Of a stretch of 5,278 nt of DNA, positions 1 through 5,077 are shown in pieces. A program made the translations under genes and the position numbers. Source of the stretch: CAYRQF01 sp964615845 (GTDB taxonomy: Bacteria > Patescibacteriota > Minisyncoccia > Phycocordibacterales > CSBR16-119); NCBI GenBank assembly GCA_964615845.1, contig CAZTRC010000032.1, forward strand, positions 1 to 5,278, in the 5' to 3' direction. The notes under the pieces are model-generated. The model saw nothing but the letters and a program-made list of their open reading frames with translations, was not told the DNA's origin and did no database searches. How positions within the stretch are numbered: the first letter of the stretch is position 1; the number at the start of each line of letters is the position of its first letter.

Positions 1-854
1 TAAATTGATGTCTGCTGATTTCTCTTGGTCTTTCTTCGAGTGACGATCTGGACGTTCGAGTATTTCTTGCTCCTTCGGGTTTTGACGCCGTAAGCGAGCT
101 TGCCGTGACGAGTCTTCGGACCTCTTCGAAGTCCGATTCCCTGACGGCCTTCACCTCCGCCGTGTGGGTGGTCGACTGGGGACATGGCACTACCGCGAAC
201 TGTTGGGCGAATACCTTTCCAGCGAGAGCGTCCGGCTTTACCGAAGTTCGTGAGTTTCCATTCGCCGTTCGAGACTTCGCCGACAGTTGCCCAAGCGAGG
301 GATGGCACTTTGCGGACTTCAGTCGAAGGCATCTTGAGGAAAGTTTTACCTTCATCGTGAGCGACGACTTGGAGGAAGCCCCCTGCTGAACGCGCAAGCT
401 TGGCTCCGCCGTTCACCTTTATCTCGACATTGTGGACAAAAGTACCGACTGGAATGTTTACGAGTGGAAGCCTATTGCCCGCTTTCGGTTCGGCTGTCGC
501 AGAGACAATGAACTTATCGCCGACGGATGCTCCTTTCGGGAAAACAACGTAGCGCTTTTCGCCATCAGCGTAAACTGCGAGCGAGATGAAAGCGTTTCGG
601 TTTGGATCATACTCGACAGTCGTGAATTTCGCCGGGATGTTCTTCTTGTCGTATTTGAAATCGACAAGACGATACGCCTGCTTGTGCCCGCCGCCCTGAT
701 GTGGGACGGTGATGCGACCCTGGTTGTTTCTACCACCTTGGCCTTTCTTCCCGACAGTTAATTTCTTGTTTCTCTTTGATTTGGTCAAGACGCCTCGGTA
801 GCTTACTACCGTCATGCCACGTCTGCCTGCTGATGTTGGTTTATATTTTTTCAT
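1..854 (-). CDS. rplB: 50S ribosomal protein L2 (complete except the last base of the stop codon)
   Basis: L2 is a primary 23S rRNA-binding protein needed for subunit association and the peptidyl transferase centre. The reading frame from the ATG at 854 gives 284 residues and then the two bases TA at the window edge, so the stop (TAA or TAG) is almost certainly cut by one base. Visible L2 hallmarks are GGRNNQGRIT (about 40-49), GGGHKQAYRLVDFK (54-67), EYDPNR (81-86), NIPVGTFVHNVE (133-144), ARSAG (154-158), RPTVRG (216-221) and the near-invariant VDHPHGGGEGR (227-237) with His229, which corresponds to the functionally important His of E. coli L2. It is about ten residues longer than most L2 proteins, through a basic C-terminus ending KTKRNQQTSI. 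It lies 55 bp downstream of rplW in the S10 cluster, with rpsS expected beyond the edge. There is no Shine-Dalgarno; CCAATAA ends one base before the ATG. Confidence 0.97.
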   Translation of the reverse strand, partial: MKKYKPTSAGRRGMTVVSYRGVLTKSKRNKKLTVGKKGQGGRNNQGRITVPHQGGGHKQAYRLVDFKYDKKNIPAKFTTVEYDPNRNAFISLAVYADGEKRYVVFPKGASVGDKFIVSATAEPKAGNRLPLVNIPVGTFVHNVEIKVNGGAKLARSAGGFLQVVAHDEGKTFLKMPSTEVRKVPSLAWATVGEVSNGEWKLTNFGKAGRSRWKGIRPTVRGSAMSPVDHPHGGGEGRQGIGLRRGPKTRHGKLAYGVKTRRSKKYSNVQIVTRRKTKRNQQTSI

Positions 855-909
855 CTTATTGGCGCAATCTATAGTGAGTAACGGTTATGGTTCTCAGACT
901 GCTCTTAAA

Positions 910-1290
910 TTAAATAAATTCTATCTTGTCGCCCTTCTTTAGGAAGACGTAGGCTTTCCTGCCCCCGCCTTTGACGCCGAGCGTATTGCGGCGAAAGACT
1001 CCCTTCTTCGGAATAGCGGCAACGTTTACCTTGATCGGGCTCACTTTGTAGATATCCTTGATAGCTTTCATGATTTCCGTCTTCGTCGCGCGAGGCGAGA
1101 TGTCGAAAGTGTAAACATTGTTGTCCGAGATGTGCGCGGCCTTTTCGGTGATGCGCGGATTTCGAAGGACATCGCTTGCGACACCCTTCACCACAGCACT
1201 CTTCGTGACTGCTTTCGGGGCGTCAGTCTTGGCCACTACTTTCTTCGGCGCTGCCGCCTTCTTCTTTGTATCTTTTGAAAATAGTCCCAT
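910..1290 (-). CDS. rplW: 50S ribosomal protein L23 with lysine/alanine-rich N-terminal tail
   Basis: L23 binds 23S rRNA domain III at the polypeptide exit and, in known bacteria, is the docking site for trigger factor and SRP. The protein is 126 residues from the ATG at 1290. The conserved domain starts near residue 41: VLRNPRITEKA (41-51), then VYTFDISPRATKTEI (59-73), KVNVAAIPKKGVFRR (87-101) and the GRKAYVFLKKGDKIEF C-terminus. Residues 1-40 are a Lys/Ala/Val-rich tail absent from the usual L23 of about 95-100 residues. An in-frame TTG at 1302 would add four residues and overlap rplD. I prefer the ATG, which begins one base after the rplD stop codon and suggests coupled translation. No Shine-Dalgarno is visible. 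The stop is TAA. Confidence 0.95.
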   Translation of the reverse strand: MGLFSKDTKKKAAAPKKVVAKTDAPKAVTKSAVVKGVASDVLRNPRITEKAAHISDNNVYTFDISPRATKTEIMKAIKDIYKVSPIKVNVAAIPKKGVFRRNTLGVKGGGRKAYVFLKKGDKIEFI

Positions 1291-1291
1291 A

Positions 1292-1957
1292 TTATTTTGC
1301 AAGCTTAGCCGAAAGCGTAGTAATAGCCTCTTTCGGATTCACAATGATTAAGTATTTTCGATTCAAGACATCAAGGACGTTCAAGTTTCGAATTTCGCCC
1401 ACCTCGACGTGCGGGAGATTCGCGAAGCTCTTCGACACCCCATCGTTTTTCTTGTCGATAGCGATGTGCGCGACGATCTTCTTCGAGCCTTTCAAGCGAT
1501 CAAATCCTTCGAGTGCGCCGAGAGACTTCATAGCCGCACTCGCCTCTTTCGTTTTGATGTCTTTCGAAGACAAGTCATCGACAAAGAGAATTTGGCCTTT
1601 GCGGAATTTTTCCGAAAGCAATGTAAACAATGCTTTGGCGTTCATTTTCTTGTTGATTTTCTTCTTGTAGTTTCGATCAGGATTTGGTCCGTGCGCGACA
1701 CCACCACCAACCCAAATCGGAGATCTGCGGGAACCGTGACGAGCGCGGCCTGTGCCTTTCTGCTTCCAAGGCTTCTTGCCTGTACCGGAAACTTCCGAAC
1801 GGTCTTTGGTCGAAGCGCTATTGGCGCGGATGTTTGAGTTCATCGAAGTGAAAACTTGATGGACGAGGTCGGCATTGAAGCGAAGTCCAAATATTTCTTT
1901 CGGCAAATCTATCTTCCCGGATTCTTTTCCTTGTTTGTTGTAAATTTTTGCTTCCAT
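1292..1957 (-). CDS. rplD: 50S ribosomal protein L4
   Basis: L4 is an early-assembly 23S rRNA-binding protein whose long internal loop lines the peptide exit tunnel. In E. coli it also represses its own S10 operon. The 221-residue product is of normal length. The tunnel loop is clear: a basic, Gly-rich segment at residues 58-86 containing GTGKKPWKQKGTGRARHGS and RRSPIWVGGG, followed by KKKINKKM (98-105). The C-terminal domain ends NVLDVLNRKYLIIVNPKEAI, as in other L4 proteins. It starts four bases after the rplC stop and ends one base before the rplW start, so it sits in tight translational coupling. The upstream bases (GGATAATTTT then ATG) give no convincing Shine-Dalgarno. The stop is TAA. 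Confidence 0.97.
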   Translation of the reverse strand: MEAKIYNKQGKESGKIDLPKEIFGLRFNADLVHQVFTSMNSNIRANSASTKDRSEVSGTGKKPWKQKGTGRARHGSRRSPIWVGGGVAHGPNPDRNYKKKINKKMNAKALFTLLSEKFRKGQILFVDDLSSKDIKTKEASAAMKSLGALEGFDRLKGSKKIVAHIAIDKKNDGVSKSFANLPHVEVGEIRNLNVLDVLNRKYLIIVNPKEAITTLSAKLAK

Positions 1958-1961
1958 AAAA

Positions 1962-2579
1962 TTATCCAGTTATTGTTACCAATGACCCTCGTCGACCTGG
2001 AATCGCTCCCTTGACCAAGATTTGCGCGTTTTCGCTATCAACCGCCAAGATTTTCAAATTCTTGACCGTGATGACATCGCCTCCCATTCGGCCTGGCATA
2101 CGAATACCTTTGGCCACGCGGCCTCCGGCTCGTCCGCCACTACCGGAAATTGTTCCAGCTTCTCTTTCGGAGTGCTTCTGTCCGTGACTTCTTCGTCCTC
2201 CTTTAAAGCCGTGACGCTTGACGACACCCTGGAAACCTTTACCTTTCGATACACCAATGACAGTAACTCCGTCGCCAGGCGCGAAGACTCCGGCATCAAA
2301 AGTGTCCCCTGCTTTCATTTCTGTTGCGCCGTCGAGGCGAAACTCTTTGAGGTGTCTAAAGTTCCCGAGACCTTTAGCGTGGCCGATGACAGCTTTAGAG
2401 AGCCTAGACTCTTTCTGCTCGCCGTATCCGAATTGGACAGCGTCATAACCGTCTTTGAGGACCGTTTTGACCTGCACAACCTTGATTGGGCCAGCTTCGA
2501 CAAGTGTCGCCGGGAAGACTTTGCCGTCTTCGCCGAAGAACTGTGTCATATTCAGTTTTTTTGCAAGAATAAATTTCAT
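1962..2579 (-). CDS. rplC: 50S ribosomal protein L3
   Basis: L3 is an assembly-initiating 23S rRNA-binding protein with a finger reaching the peptidyl transferase centre. The product is 205 residues, normal for the family. It opens with the standard MTQFFGEDGKVFPATLVEAGP region (residues 11-31). The L3 signature follows at about 113-135 (GKGFQGVVKRHGF, then GGRRSHGQKH), and MPGRMGG at 161-167. The central loop between GTISG and GRVAKG is short and Gly/Arg-rich (GSGGRAGG, 146-153), about two residues shorter than the E. coli loop and without the glutamine that PrmB methylates there. An 84-bp gap with a strong hairpin separates it from rpsJ upstream, and rplD follows after four bases. The leader before the ATG is AT-rich with no Shine-Dalgarno. 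The stop is TAA. Confidence 0.97.
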   Translation of the reverse strand: MKFILAKKLNMTQFFGEDGKVFPATLVEAGPIKVVQVKTVLKDGYDAVQFGYGEQKESRLSKAVIGHAKGLGNFRHLKEFRLDGATEMKAGDTFDAGVFAPGDGVTVIGVSKGKGFQGVVKRHGFKGGRRSHGQKHSEREAGTISGSGGRAGGRVAKGIRMPGRMGGDVITVKNLKILAVDSENAQILVKGAIPGRRGSLVTITG

Positions 2580-2601
2580 AATTTAATAGTTAAGTTACCG
2601 A

Positions 2602-2632
2602 AAACCTCTCCGCCCGAGCGGCGGATAGGTTT
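2602..2632 (-). other. Strong intercistronic RNA hairpin between rpsJ and rplC
   Basis: The arms 2602-2614 and 2620-2632 are complementary over 12 of 13 positions: AAACCT/AGGTTT outer helix, one mismatch at 2608/2626, then TCCGCC/GGCGGA inner helix closing a 5-nt loop. In the sense of the operon the hairpin is followed by only four Ts and then TCGG. It resembles a weak intrinsic terminator or attenuator rather than a full stop. Because rplC to rplB have no clear promoter of their own downstream, complete termination here is unlikely. Partial attenuation, mRNA end protection or a processing site are all possible. Its core resembles the hairpin in the tuf leader. Confidence 0.7.
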
Positions 2633-2663
2633 GGGGCATTGTACCTATTAGTAAATTTGGTAA

Positions 2664-3017
2664 TTACACCATCTTCACATCGATTTCAACGCCAGAAGGA
2701 AGGTTTAGATTTGTCAGAGCTTCGATCGTCTTCGGGGATGGGTTCAAGACATCGATGAGCCTTTTATGGGTTCGAATCTCGAATTGTTCTCGCGCATCCT
2801 TGTAGACGAAAGGCGAACTATTGACAGTGTACTTCTTGATCTCGGTCGGAAGTGGCACGGGGCCGAGAATTCCGGCATCGTGGCGCATAGCCGTATCGAT
2901 GATCTGTTTGACCGAATTGTCCAAAATCTTATTTTCATAAGCTCGAACCCTAATTCGAAGCACCACTTCGCCACCCTTCTTTGATGATGTTTTTGATTGT
3001 GCTTTTTTGATCGCCAT
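2664..3017 (-). CDS. rpsJ: 30S ribosomal protein S10 (NusE)
   Basis: S10 is part of the 30S head and also serves as NusE, the NusB partner in rRNA antitermination complexes. The product is 117 residues, compared with about 102-105 usually. The extra length is a Lys/Ser-rich N-terminal tail at residues 2-15. The conserved domain follows: VVLRIRVRAYENKILD (18-33), the GPVPLPT motif (52-58), then REQFEIRTHKRLIDV (76-90) with the S10 signature, and LPSGVEIDVK near the end. The ATG at 3017 is the only reasonable start. It lies 22 bp after the tuf stop, so the gene is read from the tuf transcript. No Shine-Dalgarno precedes it (GTTCATTTAT then ATG). An 84-bp gap containing a hairpin follows. The stop is TAA. 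Confidence 0.97.
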   Translation of the reverse strand: MAIKKAQSKTSSKKGGEVVLRIRVRAYENKILDNSVKQIIDTAMRHDAGILGPVPLPTEIKKYTVNSSPFVYKDAREQFEIRTHKRLIDVLNPSPKTIEALTNLNLPSGVEIDVKMV

Positions 3018-3039
3018 ATAAATGAACTCTGGTTTCGTC

Positions 3040-4245
3040 TTACTTGATTATTTTGGTAACAACTCCGGCGCCGACAGTCTTGCCGCCTTCGCGGATAGCG
3101 AAGCGCATCTGGTCTTCCATAGCGACAGGGGCCACGAGTGAGACAGTAAGCTTGACGGTGTCGCCAGGCATAACCATTTCAGCTCCTTCAGGCAAAGCGA
3201 CATCTCCGGTAACGTCAGTCGTGCGGATGTAGAATTGTGGTTTGTAGCCTTTGAAGAATGGAGTGTGTCGTCCGCCTTCTTCTTTCTTCAAGATGTAGAC
3301 TTCGCATTCGAAATCAGTGTGAGGCGTAACTGAGCCGACTTTCGCAAGCACTTGTCCGCGGTGAACATCTTCTTTCTTAGCGCCGCGAAGGAGGATACCA
3401 GCGTTGTCGCCAGCCTGACCTTCGGTGAGCTGCTTGTTGAACATCTCAACTCCGGTGACAGTCGTCTTGGCTGTCGGCTTGATACCGACAATCTCAACGT
3501 CTTCACCAACTTTGACGATACCTCGTTCGATTTTACCGGTGACAACTGTTCCACGGCCTTCGATAGAGAAAATGTCTTCGATAGGCATGAGGAATGGCTT
3601 GTCGAGATCGCGAACTGGGTTTGGGATGTAAGTATCGACAGTATCCATGAGTTCCAAAACTTTCTTGGCATACTCATCGTTCATGTCTTTGGCTTCAAGA
3701 GCCTTCAAGCCCGATCCTTTGATGACCGGAGTGCCCGCGCCATCAAAACCGTTCTTGGTAAGGAGCTCTCGGATTTCCTCTTCGACGAGGTCAATCATGT
3801 CCTTGTCATCAACCATGTCTACTTTGTTCAAGAAGACAATGATCTTTGGCACACCGACTTGCTTGGCAAGGAGGATGTGTTCACGAGTCTGGGGCATGGC
3901 GCCGTCTGTGGCAGCCACCACCAAAATCGCGCCGTCCATCTGCGCAGCACCGGTGATCATGTTCTTAATGTAGTCGGCATGTCCTGGGGCATCGATGTGA
4001 GCATAGTGCCTGTTCGGTGTCCAGTATTCCGAGTGGTGAAGAGCAATGGTAATACCACGAGCCTTTTCTTCCGGCGCGTTATCGATACTATCAATTGCTT
4101 CGACTCGAGCTCCGTAGCCCTTGTCTTTGTTCATATCCAAGATATGCAAAATAGACGCGGTTAGCGTCGTCTTGCCGTGGTCAACGTGGCCGATGGTGCC
4201 GATGTTGACGTGCGGCTTACTTCTATCAAATACTTCTTGTGCCAT
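3040..4245 (-). CDS. tuf: Translation elongation factor Tu
   Basis: EF-Tu is the GTPase that delivers aminoacyl-tRNA to the ribosomal A site. The 401-residue product has the full three-domain length. GTPase motifs are visible in order: G1 GHVDHGKT (19-26), switch I with EEKARGITI (59-67), G3 DAPGH (85-89) with the catalytic His89, G4 NKVD (140-143) and G5 SGL (178-180). Domain II follows from roughly residue 215 (IEDIFSIEGRGTVVTGKIERG), and domain III ends RFAIREGGKTVGAGVVTKI. Two small departures from the commonest bacterial sequence are DAPGH for DCPGH and SGL for SAL. Both occur elsewhere among translational GTPases, so function should be normal. The gene is the first of the operon, with its own promoter and a leader of about 160 nt. 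rpsJ follows after 22 bp. The ATG at 4245 matches the family start (MAQEVFDRSKPHVN). There is no Shine-Dalgarno. The stop is TAA. Confidence 0.99.
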   Translation of the reverse strand: MAQEVFDRSKPHVNIGTIGHVDHGKTTLTASILHILDMNKDKGYGARVEAIDSIDNAPEEKARGITIALHHSEYWTPNRHYAHIDAPGHADYIKNMITGAAQMDGAILVVAATDGAMPQTREHILLAKQVGVPKIIVFLNKVDMVDDKDMIDLVEEEIRELLTKNGFDGAGTPVIKGSGLKALEAKDMNDEYAKKVLELMDTVDTYIPNPVRDLDKPFLMPIEDIFSIEGRGTVVTGKIERGIVKVGEDVEIVGIKPTAKTTVTGVEMFNKQLTEGQAGDNAGILLRGAKKEDVHRGQVLAKVGSVTPHTDFECEVYILKKEEGGRHTPFFKGYKPQFYIRTTDVTGDVALPEGAEMVMPGDTVKLTVSLVAPVAMEDQMRFAIREGGKTVGAGVVTKIIK

Positions 4246-4257
4246 ACAATTACATTG

Positions 4258-4314
4258 GTTGACGGACGTAACCTCGAGACACGAGAACGCGCTCCCGGGA
4301 TTAGGCTCGCCAAC
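4258..4314 (-). promoter_or_regulatory. Possible folded 3' part of the tuf leader RNA
   Basis: In the tuf-sense RNA the segment GUUGGCG (4314-4308) can pair with CGUCAAC (4264-4258) over seven contiguous pairs including one G-U. This encloses a smaller stem, CTCG with CGAG (4285-4282 with 4276-4273) around a 5-nt loop. The structure ends 12 bases before the tuf ATG, so it could influence ribosome access. No known riboswitch or r-protein-binding consensus is recognised, and the fold is by eye only. Confidence 0.3.
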
Positions 4315-4362
4315 ATAACTAATTTAATAAATAGCTTTAAGCAAAGGCTCTGAAAAATGAGA

Positions 4363-4377
4363 CCGCCAGAGTGGCGG
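4363..4377 (-). other. GC-rich hairpin in the tuf leader, related to the rpsJ-rplC hairpin
   Basis: CCGCCA (4363-4368) and TGGCGG (4372-4377) form a perfect 6-bp stem around GAG. In the tuf sense it is followed within a few bases by TCTCATTTTT, which gives it a terminator- or attenuator-like look about 30-45 nt after the predicted transcription start. It differs from the 2610-2624 element at only two of 15 positions. Whether it attenuates tuf-S10 transcription cannot be told from sequence. Confidence 0.55.
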
Positions 4378-4415
4378 GACAAAACCAGAAATCTCTTCAC
4401 GTCGGCGTTATTGGA

Positions 4416-4444
4416 ATACTATATTAGAAGGTGCGGTGAGTCAA
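4416..4444 (-). promoter_or_regulatory. Predicted sigma70-type promoter for tuf and the S10 cluster
   Basis: On the minus strand, TTGACT (4444-4439) matches the -35 consensus at five of six positions. At 17 bp spacing the -10 would be TAGTAT (4421-4416). An overlapping TATAGT (4423-4418) is a better hexamer but with a 15-bp spacer. Transcription would begin around 4408-4411, leaving a leader of roughly 160 nt before the tuf ATG. No other promoter of similar quality is seen upstream of tuf on this strand. Confidence 0.6.
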
Positions 4445-4482
4445 GAGGCGCACGATAAAAATCATGGCAAAGAGTACATTCA

Positions 4483-4511
4483 TTGACTTCCCTTCATTTT
4501 CAAGCTAAAAT
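4483..4511 (+). promoter_or_regulatory. Predicted sigma70-type promoter for infC-rpmI
   Basis: TTGACT (4483-4488) and TAAAAT (4506-4511) are separated by exactly 17 bp, and each matches its consensus at five of six positions. The predicted start near 4518 gives a leader of about 32 nt before the infC TTG codon. One copy of the 12-bp repeat AAATCTCTTCAC overlaps the -10 box and the start point, so a factor binding that repeat would compete with RNA polymerase. Confidence 0.7.
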
Positions 4512-4549
4512 CTCTTCACCAATAATCTTTTGCTTATTGTTCCAATAAA

Positions 4550-5077
4550 TTGTTACGAAACAGAATCAACAATGAAATAAGAAGTCTTGAGGTCAGGCTC
4601 GTTGATGGCGAGACAAGCAGTGTCATGAAGACTCGCGACGCGATCGCTCTCGCCGAGGAGCGCGGACTCGATTTGATCGAGATTTCCCCGAACGCCGTGC
4701 CCCCCATTGCAAAAATAATGGATTATGGTAAATTTCAGTACGAGCAAAATAAGAAAGAGAGCTCGAACAAAGCCAAAGCTCACAAAACCGAGACGAAATC
4801 CATCCAGATAAAGATCGCCACTGGCCCACATGACCTCGCGATGAAAGCCAAAAGAGCAAGCGAATGGCTCGCCGAAGGCCATCGAGTCAAGGTAGAACTT
4901 TACTTGGTAGGACGCTCAAAGTTCACTGAGAACGCTTTTAAGAAAGAGCGCCTCGAAAGAGTCTTGAGTCTCATCACCGAAGGATACAAGATTTCGGAAG
5001 ACATGAAGCCAAGTCCCCGAGGAGTAGCGGTTACTTTAGAAAAAGACAGCAAGAAGAAAACAGATGAAATCAAATAA
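4550..5077 (+). CDS. infC: Translation initiation factor IF-3, TTG start
   Basis: IF3 binds the 30S subunit, keeps it free of 50S and proofreads start codons and initiator tRNA. The 175-residue product has both domains. The N-terminal domain opens RINNEIRSLEVRLVD (5-19) and contains ISPNAVPPIAKIMDYGKFQY (45-64), including the family signature KIMDYGKFQY. A Lys-rich linker (about 65-83) joins the C-terminal domain, with IQIKIATGPHDLAMKAKRA (85-103) and KVELYLVGR (114-122). It ends in a charged tail, EKDSKKKTDEIK. There is no in-frame ATG between the upstream stop at 4523-4525 and the conserved RIN, so TTG at 4550 is the best start. Rare start codons are well known for infC (AUU in E. coli), where IF3 represses its own synthesis. 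No Shine-Dalgarno is present. The gene overlaps rpmI by 14 nt. The stop is TAA. Confidence 0.96.
   Translation: MLRNRINNEIRSLEVRLVDGETSSVMKTRDAIALAEERGLDLIEISPNAVPPIAKIMDYGKFQYEQNKKESSNKAKAHKTETKSIQIKIATGPHDLAMKAKRASEWLAEGHRVKVELYLVGRSKFTENAFKKERLERVLSLITEGYKISEDMKPSPRGVAVTLEKDSKKKTDEIK

Larger units (their letters stand above)
4246..4549. other. Divergent intergenic control region between tuf and infC
   Basis: These 304 bases hold no convincing gene. They contain one sigma70-like promoter in each direction whose -35 boxes are about 38 bp apart, both with the hexamer TTGACT. They also hold the long tuf leader with two predicted hairpins, a 12-bp direct repeat (AAATCTCTTCAC at 4389-4400 and 4508-4519) and a 9-bp inverted repeat (TTATTGGAA at 4408-4416, TTCCAATAA at 4540-4548). 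The region is distinctly more AT-rich than the flanking genes in its promoter-proximal parts. No tRNA lies here, unlike the tufB locus of E. coli. Confidence 0.8.

Noticed and set aside
105..761. Plus-strand open frames of 94 and 109 codons
   Set aside because: They lie wholly antisense to the clear L2 gene and have no recognisable domain.
1291..1302. Longer rplW start at TTG 1302
   Set aside because: It adds only MQNN and overlaps rplD; the ATG at 1290 follows the rplD stop directly and is the better start.
2638..2643. Possible internal promoter for rplC (minus-strand TACAAT, five of six -10 matches)
   Set aside because: No -35 match at 16-18 bp spacing (TAATTA) and no extended -10 TG; AT-rich spacers give such hexamers by chance.
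2022..2651. 209-codon plus-strand open frame
   Set aside because: It is a shadow of rplC with no known motif and no promoter or start context of its own.
3352..4164. 270-codon plus-strand open frame
   Set aside because: It is antisense to the EF-Tu gene, whose motifs are unambiguous; long antisense frames are common opposite codon-biased genes.
4161..4316. Upstream open frame in the tuf leader (ATG at 4316, 51 codons) overlapping the tuf start out of frame
   Set aside because: It is Arg/Ser-rich, resembles no known protein and runs as a shadow through tuf codons; likely chance, though a translated uORF cannot be excluded.
4246..4420. tRNA gene near tuf, as in tufB operons
   Set aside because: No TPsiC-like GGTTCGAATCC, no anticodon arm and no acceptor stem pairing with the right spacing on either strand.
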